A stretch of 64,000 nt of DNA from Chelonoidis abingdonii (taxonomy: Eukaryota; Chordata; Testudines; Testudinidae). Position numbers and translations under genes: made by a program. The notes beneath the pieces were generated by a model. It was not told the DNA's origin. It saw only the letters and a program-made list of their open reading frames with translations, and did not search any database. Positions 12,259-23,925 of the stretch are shown piece after piece; within the stretch, counting starts at the first letter, position 1; each line of letters begins with the position of its first letter. Where the stretch lies: the NCBI RefSeq assembly GCF_003597395.2, contig NC_133773.1:74382207-74446206 (forward strand), in the 5' to 3' direction.

Positions 12259-15200
12259 AGAAAATATATTTGGTTAGGGTTAAAATGATCATTATTTTAC
12301 TACTCTATATGCTGTAGAGCAAGTGTGTCCAGCCTGTGGCCCCTGGGGCTCATAATTATGGCAATTATAGTATAAAGAAAATTTGTGTTGGTATTTGATT
12401 ATAAAATGTGTTCCCTAATACCTGTAGCTTTCTCAGGAGGAGTTGGGGAGCAAAGCAACCTTTGAGGAGAGTTTTGGGGTTTTTTTCCCTAGGAAAACTG
12501 GAATGTGTGTGTGGAGGAGGGGATTGGCTGAATAACTTGGGACTGGGTGGTAGAAGGCAAAACTCAGGGCCTCCTAGGATGTTGCAAGTGTTTCCTTCAG
12601 TGATATGGGCTGAGGAGGGTGGTTTTTCAGGGGAGGGATTGGGGAAGAAGGAAGAAATGGGTGTATTTCTGAGGGTTTGGGATGCTAAGAGTAGGACTTG
12701 AAAATGGTGGATTCATAATTCACCTCCAAACCCAGCTGGTACTCAGGAAGAGCAGCTTTGAATCTAAATTTTGGTGTAAGCTCAGAGCTGCTTGTAGGCT
12801 CTTACATTTTTGGATATAAGATCTTAAGTCAATTTCTTAAGAAGTTAGGGGAGAGGAGAGCAAAGTGGGGACTGGAGGAGAAAAATAGCGACTTTAAATT
12901 GCCCCTTTCCTCCTGATTGTAGTCCTTCCTCCCCTTAAATTCCCCACAGCTGAAAAGGTTGGACATCACTACTATAGATTTTAATAACAACATCACTGCA
13001 AAAATATACAGTGCTTTCTATCCCAACCAAGATGTTGGCTGGATGTTTCTCTTTTTTGCAATGAAATGGGAATAGGCAAGAGGTGGATTTGCAAGCAGGA
13101 TGGGTTGGAATGAACTGCTGATTCTAGGATGGAAAAATAATGAAATACTTTGGAAAAGAAAATGAAATGCTTGAGTCTCTCCATTGCCCTCTCCTTTTTT
13201 TGTTTCTAGATCTAGATATTTAAATTTATACATTTAAATTTTTGTAAAAAGTTTATATACACAGATATCTACTGGATTTTTACATATGGGTGTGCTCCTG
13301 GCCCTGTAAGTTTGTTGTGTGGGAGTTTGGCATGGTGGTGGAAGGTAATTTGGTAAAAGGGAAGTCAGAGGTATGACTGTGGTATGTGCTCTGTGATGTA
13401 TGGCTGTTGTGATATTAATAAAATGAGGGAGGAGCAATTTTTATGCAGAAAAACTGTTTTGAAAGGTATCAGTCAACAAAAACGATAGTCTTCCAAGTAT
13501 AAACTTCGGACACAGGCCCATTTGAAATGCTTTCTACCAAAAATGTATGAAAGAAAGCAAACATAAACTGCAAAGAAAATGTGAAGGGCATAGAAACTAA
13601 CAATGAGATTTCATACTAAAAGGCAATATACATATAGAGAAGCAGAAATGTGTGCCCTACGAAAACAACTTTAATTATGGAGTCGTGATCAAGCACCTCC
13701 ATAATTACCATGCATCTACAATGTGTAACACACAATATACACACTATACACTTCACTATTGCACCACATGTATTTTAGTATTGCTTTATATTGCTTCGTT
13801 TGGCTCAGATCTTTTTCGTTTACTTTCCCAGTCATGCAAGGGCCCTGTTGAATCCAGTGGAAGGAACAACAAAAATAGACACACTGGGCCTGATGGCCTT
13901 TCTATGTGTGTGCCTTGTGTAATCACTGACACCTGTGCAAAGCAGACAGAAAACATTAACATTCTAATTTTGTAGCATTTTACACTCACTTTGCATTCAC
14001 TTTGTGCTGGTGTTAATGATTACAGAACATGCAAGATCATGGAGAATTGGGCCTCTTATGTCTCCACCTCCATTCTGCCCTGTGGCTCAGAGTCCATAGG
14101 AGAAGGTGGCTTCCAGAAATGGACAGTTACTGAAAGATTAGATTAGCCAGTCTCAGGGACCTTGCCTGACAAATAGAGCACAGAATGCTGTGAATCTCTT
14201 CTGATAGACAGAGCTCTTCTATATAAAATATAACAGCCTAGAGGAAAAGTGTGTTAAGCTTTTTATAATTTTTAGTAGTAATTTTTAAGTAGTGAAGTGT
14301 GTACATTGTGACCAGAAGTTAGTTTAATTAGCCTCAGCCCAGGAGGTTAATTTTAAACTAAAATTATGTCATGGTCTGCTGCTTTTAAATTAAACTATTA
14401 CTACTTAGGCATGTGAGCATATTTTATTTTTTAAATGACTTTATAAGCAAATAATTAACGAAAGTTTTTTAAGGACCATTATAAACTGTAATAGGTGCAC
14501 AAGGATCACAGACAAGTGTCAAACAGTAAATCATCATAGTCATTGAACTAAAAGTGTTTCTGTGAAATCTTCATTAACTCAGCGCAAAGTTGATGCTTAT
14601 TTGGTTGAATACTAATTTCAGATTTTCCACTATTACTCCTCCCCAGAAGGCATATTCACCCTTTTATCAACTAATCTGAATTTTAGAGGCACTCTATGGA
14701 TGGTACTGGCAGTACATATTAGATGTTGCACAGCAGTGATCCAAGAGCAGAACACGTGACTGCTCTCCTCAGTTTGAAGAGGCATATCTGATTTTGTGTT
14801 TTATTTTCTCCATAGTACCTAAACCATTCAGCAGCACAAGTGACTGAATAAATCACATTGCACTCTATACTATGTCAATCTCAGATGAACCAAGCATTGA
14901 ATACGTTGTTCAATGTGTAATGCACTTTAATGGTATTTAAGTACAGTACATAACATCTTTCTGTCTAACTCGAGCTGGGTGAAAATTTTCATAGAAAACT
15001 TCAGGTGAAAAATGCAGATTAGACAACACCAAAATGTTTCACCAATTTGTTGTGGATTTGTTGAATTATTTTGGTTAAAAACAAATTCCAATTTTTTTTA
15101 AAAGTTCAAAATGATGATTTCAACATTTCCTTTAATTGAATTTGTTTTAGTCAAGATAAAATGATTAGTTCGACCCAATATGGTGAGCCAAAAAAATCTG

Positions 15201-15273
15201 TTTGTACTTCTAACATTAGTGAAAATCCAGTTGAACACTAGATCCTAGGTTTTGGGAACCAGTGAGGAAGCGT
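12259..15273. other. Unique-looking AT-rich sequence
   Basis: No gene, RNA or repeat could be supported. Short open frames (for example 13652-13975 plus, 107 aa) have no recognisable motif or splice context. Confidence 0.5.
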
Positions 15274-15380
15274 CAGGGGCGGCTCTGTGTATTTTGCCTC
15301 CCCGAGCACAGCAGTCAGGCAGCTTTCAGCGGCTTGCCTGAGGGAGGTCTGCTGGTCCCGTGCCTTTGGAGCCACCCCTG
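15274..15380 (+). mobile_element. Short hAT-type MITE, CAGGGGCGGCTC family
   Basis: A 107-bp element with termini CAGGGGCGGCTC and GGAGCCACCCCTG, which are inverted repeats. Flanks GGAAGCGT (15266-15273) and GGAAATGT (15381-15388) agree at six of eight positions, an aged 8-bp duplication. The same family, longer, lies at 33489-33755. Confidence 0.7.
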
Positions 15381-16238
15381 GGAAATGTGTACTTTATATA
15401 GTTCATCTACCTGAGCCTCAACCACTGTCACTGATTTTCAGTTTGCATTTGTTAATGATTTTGCATCTACCTGTGTCCAGGCATTTTAGTCAACACACAA
15501 CTGGGCAATTAGTTTTAAAACTAATAAAAAGTAGGTAACACCCAGAGCAGTTTCTTAAAATATTTTGGCACTTTGGGCAACCCCCTCCCTCAACTTTTTT
15601 TTTTCAAAGAAAATTGTACAATACAAATATTTTTCAAACTCTGTGCAAACAGTCAACATCTCAGGTGTGCTTATTACACAGTATACATTTCTTGCCACTG
15701 TCAGGTGGACTTTGGTGGGTCCTGTTTGTCAAAGGTAGCTGGTCCAGAGTAGGCAGAACCTGCCCTGCTTGTCAGTGGTCTGCACAACCTCAGATTGAGA
15801 GGAGAAGGAAGGCTATAGAAGAAACAAAGAGAAGGGCCCGGACTCCAGTGATAATGTCTGACTCATCTGTACATGATGACACTGTAACTCATTGAAATCC
15901 AAGAAATTACATCAGCATAAAACTAGCATAGCGCAGTGGACCATCAGGCCCATTAACAGTACTGCATGGGATTGTGTACCAATTGCAGCTATTACTACTA
16001 TTTTCTTCTCTGCTGTCATCCACCCATCTGTGTCCACACTAAGTTGTTCATCTTTGGTGACACAAAGAAATAAATCTAAAATAAAATCTGTGGTTAGCCA
16101 CTGGCCCTTTGAGCTGAATGGATGCACCCAGGTAGGGTTCTTTGATGCAGTTGTCCTTAATACTGTCTTTTAGGAATCACAGTTTCCCTTCAGTTTTTCA
16201 TTTTATTTAAATATATATATTTACATTAATGTAGTCAG
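15381..16238. other. Unassigned sequence
   Basis: No gene or repeat recognised. Ends in AT-rich sequence that became the PLE target site. Confidence 0.5.
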
Positions 16239-16251
16239 TTAATTTACATAT

Positions 16252-17536
16252 CAGAGGGGTAGCCGTGTTAGTCTGGATCTGTGAAAGCAGCAGAGAATCC
16301 TGTGGCACCTTATAGACTAACAGAGGTTTTGGAGCGTGAGCTTTCGTGGGTGAATACCCACTATTCCAGCACGCAGAGTATAGTGGAAAATTTCCAGGGG
16401 CAGGGTATATATATGCTAGCAAGCACAGCAGAGATAACGAGGTTAGTTCAATCAGGAGGTGAGCCCTTTTCTAGCGAGTAGAGGTTGAAACCAAGGGAGG
16501 AAAATGGTTCTGTAATTGGCAGCCATTCGACGAGTCTTTGTTTAGCCAGAGTGATGATGTGCAAATTTGCAAATAACTGAAGGCTCAGCAGTTCTCTTGC
16601 AGTTGGTCCTGAAGTTTTTTTGCTGAGGATGGCCACCTTAAGGTCTGCTATAGTGTGGCCAGGAGGTTGAGTGCTCTCCTACAAGTTTTTGTATATTTCA
16701 TTCCTGATATCTGATTTGTCCGTTTTGCTTTTCCGGTTAAGTGACTGTCCGTTTGGCCGATGACATAGCAAGGGCATTGCTTGATATATGGCGTTATTAC
16801 TGGTGGAGGCAGGTGAATGAACCGTGGATGGTTATGGTGATCTGCTTAGTCCGTGTGATGTACCACCGTACACATTAGTAACTTCTAGCTAGAACCAATC
16901 CATGAACAAACCTCGATGCCAAACTTGCCCACATATTACACCAGCGACACATTCATAGACGCCTAACCAGATCAGCCATTACCATTCACTTTCATTACCT
17001 GCACGTCTCCACCAATGTAAATACGCCATTCATATGCCAGCCAATGCCCCTCTGCTATTGTTACATTCGGCCAAACTGGACAGTCACTACGAAAAGAATA
17101 ACGACCACAAATCAGCATATCAGGTAATGGAATATACACAAACTGTAGGAGAGCATTCAACCTCCCTGGCCACACTATGCAAAACCTTAAAGGTGCCATC
17201 CTGCAGCAAAAAAACTTCAGGACCAGACTGCAAAGAGAAACTGCGGAGCTTCAGTTCATTGCAAATTGACACCATCAGCTCTGACTAAACAAAGACTGTG
17301 CATGGCTTGCCAATTACAGAACAGTTTCTCCTCCCTTGTTTCACACCTCTACTGCTAGACAGGGCCTCACCTCCCTGACTGACTAACCTCGTCTTCTCTA
17401 GCTTGCTTGCTAGTCATATAATACCTGCCCTGAAAGTTTCCACTACCTGCGTCTGACGAAGTGGGTATTCACCCACGAAAGCTCACGCTCCAAAACCTCT
17501 GTTAGTCTATAAGGTGCCACAGGATTCTCTGCTGCT
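16252..17536. mobile_element. Penelope-like element, head-to-head inverted copy
   Basis: Two copies of the 3' part of one PLE face each other. 16252-16862 is in minus orientation and ~16880-17536 in plus orientation. Matching blocks run the whole length: CCTGTGGCACCTTATAGACT at 16301 pairs with AGTCTATAAGGTGCCACAGG at 17504; the AAAAAAACTTCAGGACCA block at 17209 pairs with 16628-16608. The unit is flanked by TTAATTTACATAT at 16239-16251 and 17537-17549, a 13-bp target duplication, so the palindrome inserted as one event or was resolved before the second duplication formed. The arms encode the degenerate C-terminal region after the GIY-YIG motif (frame 16636-16448, minus). The left arm has about 33 bp more of the terminus. 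PLEs are known for inverted and tandem partial copies; no intact frame remains. Confidence 0.9.
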
Positions 17537-17549
17537 TTAATTTACATAT

Positions 17550-17698
17550 AGGCCCAATCCTATAAATTCTTACTCACGTGAGTAGTCCTGTTGTAGTCAC
17601 ATTGGCTGAAACCACTTCCCATTGCAGTCAATGCACAATTCCCATTGACTTCAGCTAAAGTTAGATGCCCTGAGAATAAGAATTTGAATGATCAGGCA
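17550..17698. repeat. Palindromic reptile repeat
   Basis: Begins GGCCCAATCCTATAAATTC and ends with a complement of that end, GAATTTGAATGATCAGGC, around a centre containing TTGCAGTCAATGCACAATTC. It belongs to a recalled group of imperfect palindromes of the GGGCCTGATCCTGCAAAC type. It abuts the PLE target duplication. Confidence 0.6.
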
Positions 17699-17702
17699 AA
17701 GA

Positions 17703-18490
17703 TGAGGCATGTTAACTCTATTTTAAAGAGTTTACCATCTAAATAAGATAAAACAAATGAACATGAAACAAGACACTGAACAACAATCCTGAGAAGACTC
17801 TGTGAGGAGTAGTAGTGATGATGAGGAGGGATAGGAACACATTGTAGGGAAAAATGGTGGTACTATCTCAAGCTCCGCCTACAAATGATGCCAAAATGAA
17901 ATGAAACTCAATCAATTGTGAGTAATGTTCATTATGACATCATGCCTCTTTCTCATGTGCTTGATTAGCAAAACAATAAGCTATGTTTGATATTTAAATG
18001 ATCGCTATTAGGGTGTCAGAATTAACACCTCCTTAAAATGAATATTTTCATTTTTGCCATGTGCTCTAGAGTTAAGTATTAGAAAAAAGTGAAAACAGGT
18101 TAAAAACACTGAAAATTGAATGTTGGATAAAAACTTTGATTTAAAAAAAATCTTCCTTAAAGATTCTAAACTAAAAATGCTTATATCATCATATCTGCTC
18201 TCCTCACAGACTCCTGAGGTGAACTCCCAACCCAAACCAATCCAGCTATATAATGCCACTCAGGCATAAGTCAGGAAAGAACAGTAGGCTTATACTAAAA
18301 GAAAAAAAAATCTCAGTCACTCTCAATAAAGCAATTACTTGTTTATTAAGAAGTGATATTTCAGAAAATTACTTAGTAAATTTTAATCAATAAAACTATA
18401 AGAACACCCTGTAAGTGCCATAAATAAAGTAAGTACTTTAATGGGTAACTGAATTAATTAGTTTAATATAAACAAAATGCTGTTATTACT
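17703..18490. other. Unassigned AT-rich sequence
   Basis: No supported feature. Confidence 0.5.
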
Positions 18491-18494
18491 AATG

Positions 18495-18680
18495 GGGACG
18501 AAAGGGTAGTCTTGTGATTAAAGTACAGGAGTGGGAATCAGGAGATCTTGGTTCTGTTTTTGACTCTGTCAGAAGTTTACGAACTAATTTTTGGGACCAT
18601 GGTGCCTCTCTGTGCTTTGGTTTCTTCATCAATGAAGCAATTCTTCTGTACCTCATGAGTGTTCAGTCTTAGTTTACTAA
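18495..18680 (+). mobile_element. MIR-type SINE
   Basis: Contains GGAATCAGGAGATCTTGGTT, then GACTCTGTCAG and CTCTCTGTGCTTTGGTTTC, the order found in the MIR core (CAGGAGACCTGGGTTC ... CTCTGTGCCTCAGTTTCC). Diverged and without target duplications I can see. Confidence 0.75.
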
Positions 18681-19884
18681 TGCTCAGAAATCACTGAGAT
18701 CCTCAGAAATTGATATAGGTGTCTAAAATATTATTTAGAGGAATAAACATAACTAATTTTACTTGTAGATGGTGAAAATTATTTACTAAACTTAACGTCA
18801 AATACTAAATATACATATTTGGAAATATATTTTTCTCCTTTTCTTTGGGTGCATGTATATGTTGCCTCAACCACCTTTAGCATGAACTCAGGGAATATTT
18901 GAATTGATAGAACAGGCTTGGAGAACAAGAAAATCTTTTTTGAACACACAGGACCATTTCCTGGTCCCACTGAAATCAACAAGAAAGCTCACCTGGAATT
19001 CAGTGCAATGAAGGATTTGCCCCACTTGAAAGAAGCTGACTAGCTGTACTCTACAAAGGCGACTTACCTCGAGGCTGGCAATGTTTAGTCCTCTACAGAC
19101 TCTGTACAACTACTGATTACTCTTAACATTTTAGTCTCTTCTTTCCTTTCTGCAACCTCTCCTCCTGTCTCAGCCCCTCTATTTCCTCTCAGACTCCTTA
19201 CTTTCTGAGGGCTGCCCTAATTTGGACCCACCTGACTACAACCCCCAGGAATAGGTCAGGCTGCTGGGAATTGCCAGTGAGGAGCACTTCACATCTCTTT
19301 TCCTGGGGCATGCTGCCCACATTTCCCTTGCATTGAGGGTTTCTGGAGGGGCAAGAGGGGTGGCAGAGAGCCAGCATATCCAGCTCTAACCCACCTAGAG
19401 ATTCAACATGGGAAGAATGCATCAGAATTAAGTAGAATTCAGTGATTATAAAACAATAATTAATTGGCAGAATGATTCTTTGAAATGAGTAAATATAGTT
19501 CACTCCAGAATTGCAATCATCAACTCCTAGACTTGTTTTGAAAAGCACTAAAAATATAGCAGAAGGAAAAAAAGGAAGAGAAGAAAGAGAGAGAATGAGA
19601 ATAAATCTTCTTGTTATTGGCAGGTACTTACATGCCTACTCCAACTCAGCAGGGTTACCCTTCTGATTCAAGAGAGCCTTAGGTGGCCTTTCCCCAGTAC
19701 CAGTAAACTGCCTTTGAGCCTACTACTGATGCTCTTGGGGCTACTTCTCTGGAAATGATGGCTGGTTCTCAAGCATAACTAATCATATTTAAATTTCTGA
19801 CAAATAATGAAGCAGAAATGTTTTCTGTTCTATTGCACAAATGCTGTTTGAGGAAGAGACTTGAATCTTAAAAAAATCACTTAC
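18681..19884. other. Unassigned; candidate intron of the 19885 exon
   Basis: No repeat or gene recognised. A CTT-rich tract lies near 19140-19200 and a purine-rich tract at 19560-19600. If the exon call is right, this is intron downstream of it on the minus strand. Confidence 0.4.
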
Positions 19885-19990
19885 CTGAAATGCAGCTGTT
19901 CAGTTCCTTGGATCCTTTGCACAAAGTCTAACTCATCCCCATAACATATTGCTATGTTTCCAGCCTCGCTTGTTGCTTGCAGGTTGTAAC
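19885..19990 (-). CDS. Candidate internal exon of an unidentified gene
   Basis: On the minus strand a 106-bp block lies between an acceptor (TGATATCTTTACAG then GTTACAAC) and a consensus donor (CATTTCAG then GTAAGTGATT). Two of the three frames contain stops. The third is open across the whole block and matches one phase: one base from the preceding exon plus GT, then 34 codons and two leftover bases. It reads YNLQATSEAGNIAICYGDEL, then about 14 more residues with an acidic/aromatic mix and no low complexity. It lies in otherwise repeat-free DNA. I do not recognise the protein. Strong donor, exon-like length and a single open phase support it; the polypyrimidine tract is modest and no partner exon was found, so it could be chance. 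Confidence 0.45.
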
Positions 19991-21097
19991 CTGTAAAGAT
20001 ATCACAATCTGATGTTCATGAAAACTAGGTCTTGCTTCACTCCATTCATTGCTAAACTATTTATTTCACTGACAGCATACAATCACCTGTAAGCAACAGT
20101 ACCAGAGTGGTTATCTGTGCACTAGAACAATGTTTATTTTGAATACTAGTATAAAATCACCATACTAGAATGTGCAGTATTTTAAAGTTTGAGACAATTA
20201 AGATAAATACAGTATGAAATACTTAGTTAAGTAACTGTAATTAATCAGGTTTCTCATACGTTGATTGAATTTTGGGATTTGTTAATGTACAGAATTGAGA
20301 ATTCTTATAGATGTATCAGTTTTATTAATCAAAATGGAATGTAAAGGTAATTAGGAATTTACAGAAAGTAAAATAAGGTTGGATACATGTTACGGAGTAC
20401 AAAATTTAAATGAAGGAATTTAACAGGCTATTAAAATTTTACTAAGGAATAATAGATTCAATCATAATGAATTCTTATCACAAATTTGTCAACTTACTAC
20501 TCTAAGGAAGTGATTTACATACTAGTATGTCTCTATGGATCCTTAACACAAATCCTTATCAATGCATCAGTCAGCTGAAAATTATGTGACTGTCAGTGAA
20601 AGTTAAGCCAAAAGTAATTCTAAGTTATAAACTTAAACAATTACATAATTACTGAAATATCAGTATGATTCAAAATTAAGCCTTTTTTTCTTTCTCCCAC
20701 ACATACAAATGTCTCACACCAGCCCAGGGTATATAGTTAATAATTCAAAACTGCTTCTGATTTCTCTTGCAATTAACAATAGGTGTAACCACCTGCAAAC
20801 CTAATACTTTAAGTAATTTACTATAAAATTGTAAATACTATTGGTTCAATATTTAGTTTATTTAGCATATGTTTTTAATAATCCAAGATTCTGTCTCTTG
20901 CCTTAGAAGCTTTCAGTCTCATATGTTGTTATAGATCATGTGTTATCTGAAAAGTAGTTGCTAACTCCTAATTGCTCTGGACCTCCTTTGTTTTTTTCAT
21001 GCAAGTAAGCTCAGTTTCCCTTAGAAGTTATAACTATAGTTTCCTGCTATAGCACAATATATTTTAATTGTATTGACTCAAAATTATTTCTAGATAT
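19991..21097. other. Unassigned AT-rich sequence
   Basis: No supported feature; upstream intron if the 19885-19990 exon is real. Confidence 0.5.
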
Positions 21098-21769
21098 TGT
21101 GACAAAGTTCCTCCTCCACCTTGGTGGGTCCTGCGCTTATTGGCGGATTTGTTCACCTCAGTGATCTTCCCCTCTTGTGGAACCCACAGTCTGGGTCAGC
21201 TCCTCCTGTGTCTGATCAGGAGTTGGGAGGTTTGGGGGGAACCCGGGCCCACCCTCTACTCCGGGTTCCAGCCCAGGGCCCTGTGGATCGCAGCTGTCTA
21301 TAGTGCCTCCTGTAACAGCTGCATGACAGCTACAACTCCCTGGGCTACTTCCCCATGGCCTCCTCCAAACACCTTCTTTATCCTCACCACAGGATCTTCC
21401 TCCTGATGTCTGATAATGCTTGTCTCCTAAATCCTCCAGCAGTACACTCTCTCACTCTCAGCTCCTTGCCTTCTTGCTCCCAGCTCCTCACACACACTCC
21501 TTCTCCTCTGGCTCCTCCCTGCCTGACTGGAGTGAGCTCCTTTTTAAACCCAGGTGCCCTGATTAGCCTGCCTTGATTGGCTGCAGGTGTTCTAATTAAA
21601 GTAGCTATCTCTACTGCCTTCTAGAAAGATCTTAATTGGCTCCAGGTGCCTTGATTAACCTGGAGCAACTGCCATTTGGTTACCAGGGTCCTAGGGATTT
21701 GTTTAGCCTGGGGCTAACATACCTGTTTCTCAGTGCTTTATTGTAGCCATCTGGCCTTGCCCTATCACA
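21098..21769 (-). mobile_element. Solo LTR, turtle type
   Basis: A 672-bp block starting TGTGACAAAG and ending CCTATCACA, so its ends are TGTGA/TCACA inverted. It is flanked by ATAT at 21094-21097 and 21770-21773, a 4-bp duplication. Minus orientation is preferred because a TATA-like TTTAAAAAGGAGC lies at 21553-21541 on that strand. On recall it matches a turtle LTR whose end includes TGGTGGGTCCTGCGCTTATT. No internal region is attached, so it looks like a product of LTR recombination. The AT-rich 4-bp duplication could be coincidental. Confidence 0.65.
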
Positions 21770-21773
21770 ATAT

Positions 21774-22679
21774 ATAGGATAAAACTTTCTAGTGTACTGC
21801 AGGTATACACCATACATTTTTCTGATGAACCATAGGAAGTTTGTTGTGAGGGAATATCTAGACTTTTTCTCCTCCTCTTAGGCCGTGGGTATACTAAGGG
21901 GTGAGGGAAGAGAAGGGAGCTCTGGGAGGTGCAAGGGGAAAGGAAAAAATTTGTGTGTGAGAGAGCGAGAGACAGACCGTGACCAGTTATATATGGGGTG
22001 AGCAGTGAAGTCGTAGAAAATGGGGGATTGAGGAAATGTCATTCATGCCTCCAAGGTTTCCTGGGAGTTTTAACCTTTTCTAGTAGGACTTCAAGCCTGA
22101 CAAGGCCCCCTTAGGTCCCTCAGACAGGTACTCTGGTCTGAAAATCCACAAGAAGCTAACCTTATGGAGAAGCTGCCTCCAGAGCAGAGTTCTCCTTGAA
22201 ACATCTTGACCTGGAGGTCTGCTCCTCTCTCTGCCTCCAGCCTGTGCCCTAACAGGCCAAGGTAGGATGTGTGACTTCTAGATGTCTCACAAGAAAAGCT
22301 AATAGGTCTGCTCTGGAGACCGCTGCTCTCTCTAATACATCCTGCAACTACCTAGGCAGGAGTACTAAACTGATAGAACTGAAGAAATCTGTTGGATTAG
22401 GACTCATGTCTGTAGGCTTAATACCTGCAAGGGAAAGCCTAGATGTGGAGAGAGGACCTGGGTAAGGTGAGGGATGACTGAGCTGATCAGAATGCTGCAA
22501 GAGATTAACAAAGCACACTTATTTTGTCTGGCCAAGTCATTTGTACTGTACTCCATCACTGTAATATCTACATATCTTTACATTTGGGTCATATACATTA
22601 AATATTATGTATTTTAACTGAGTGAAAAATGTCAAGTCATACTACACACTCTTTGGGCTAAAGTATGTTATGGTACATT
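21774..22679. other. Unassigned sequence
   Basis: No gene or clear repeat. A purine-rich GAGAGAGCGAGAGACAGA tract lies at 21958-21977. Confidence 0.45.
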
Positions 22680-22915
22680 GTCTGTTATCAGCAAAAACAA
22701 CCCACTTCATCAGATGCACGGAGTGAAAAAGACAGTAAGCAGTATATATATCACAGCATATATATTTATTGCTTACTGTATTTTTCACTCTTGATATCTA
22801 TACTGCTTACTGTATTTTTCACTCCGTGCATCTGATGAAGTGAGTTTCAGCCCACAAAAACTGATGCCCAAATAATTGTGTTAGTCTCTAAGGTGCCACA
22901 AGTACTCCTCTTTCT
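22680..22915. mobile_element. Penelope-like element, short inverted copy
   Basis: The right arm (22815-22915, plus) reads TGCATCTGATGAAGTGAG, then AACTGATGCCC, TTAGTCTCTAAGGTGCCACA and AGTACTCCTC, a PLE terminus. The left arm (22680-22740) carries ATCAGCAAAAACAA and CACTTCATCAGATGCACGG in the opposite orientation, with the intervening terminus deleted. The centre holds TACTGCTTACTGTATTTTTC twice in tandem plus one inverted partner. This is the same head-to-head arrangement as 16252-17536, but shorter and of another subfamily. Confidence 0.8.
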
Positions 22916-22929
22916 TTTTTAGGTGAAAT

Positions 22930-22998
22930 TTAATAGACTGTGGTATACAGTTGGTCAGACTAGATGATCTAACAGTCCTGTCTGACATTTAAGTCTTT
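22930..22998 (+). mobile_element. CR1/L3-type LINE 3' tail
   Basis: TTGGTCAGACTAGATGATCT followed by CAGTCCTGTCTG matches the last bases of L3-like CR1 elements. Only the tail remains. Confidence 0.65.
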
Positions 22999-23148
22999 GA
23001 AGGCCATCTTGCATTCATGTATGCTCAGTGTTTGCTGAGAAATAATGGACATGGAACTTTTCAGCTGAAAGCTGTTACTATGATATGGCAGTTTGCTGGC
23101 CTAACTGACATGAGTTGGTGTTCTCAATCCAGTTCCTAGTGAACATGT

Positions 23149-23230
23149 CTGAAATCCTGACCTCATTAAAGTCAATGGCAAAACTCCCATTGGGAGAGGA
23201 TTTCCCACTGGGGCTAGGATTTTGCTCCAG
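23149..23230. repeat. Palindromic reptile repeat
   Basis: CTGAAATCCTGACC...AAGTCAATGG on the left and CCATTGGGAG...GGCTAGGATTTTG on the right form an imperfect inverted repeat about 80 bp long, similar in design to the block at 17550. Confidence 0.5.
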
Positions 23231-23594
23231 ATGTCCACATCATAAAAGTCAGATGACCAGTTGTTAGTGCCAAGGATACTAGGCTGAAGAGACCATGAGA
23301 CTCCCTAGCTGTTTATGCCACAACTGAATTGATACAGATTGGTGAAACCTTGGGGAGACTTGTTCTTCTGCTTACTCTGCTCCACTTGGTCTTTAGTCTC
23401 TAAGTCTGAACCATTTCCAGTTGAACTCCATTTACCATTAAATTCAATTGAACTAGGATTAGAATTTAAGATGATAATGAAAGTAAAAGGAAATAGCAAG
23501 ACATTTCTATTATTACAAAGTCTGATATCCCAAACTGGTTTGTCTACAAATTCTTGGAAAGAGGATATTCCTACCCTTATTTGGGCTCAGTGCA

Positions 23595-23695
23595 GGAATT
23601 ACTAGGTGAAATTATATAAGCTATGTTATGCAGGAGATCAGACTAGATGTTTGTATTTTTCCTTTCTGGCCTTAAAAATCTGTGAATTTTATTTG
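23595..23695 (+). mobile_element. CR1/L3-type LINE 3' tail
   Basis: TATGCAGGAGATCAGACTAG, then TTTCTGGCCTTAAAAATCTG, the conserved end of L3-like CR1 copies (compare 38890-38940). Strongly 5'-truncated. Confidence 0.75.
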
Positions 23696-23734
23696 TTTGT
23701 TTACAGGCTTTCTATGGTCTCTTCACTTTTGTAT

Positions 23735-23925
23735 ATGAACACCTCAGACATTAATGAATGTATACACACAACATCCCTGTGGGGTAGCAAAATATCATTA
23801 TTCCTGTTTTTGAGCTGGGGAATTGAGGCACAGAGAATATGTGACTTGCTGAAGGTCATATATGAAGTCTGGCATAGCCAGAAACAGAACTCCTGAGTCC
23901 CAGTGCAGTGCCATTACCATAAACC
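23735..23925 (+). mobile_element. MIR-type SINE
   Basis: ATTGAGGCACAGAGAATATG, GACTTGCTGAAGGTCATAT and GAACTCCTGAGTCCCAGTG occur in the order of the MIR core and 3' part (GAGGCACAGAGAGG ... CTTGCCCAAGGTCACA ... CCTGACTCCCAG). Confidence 0.85.

Noticed and set aside
19075..19109. 35-bp block on the minus strand between TACAG and GTAAGTCG
   Set aside because: Too short, with no polypyrimidine tract before it; most likely chance.
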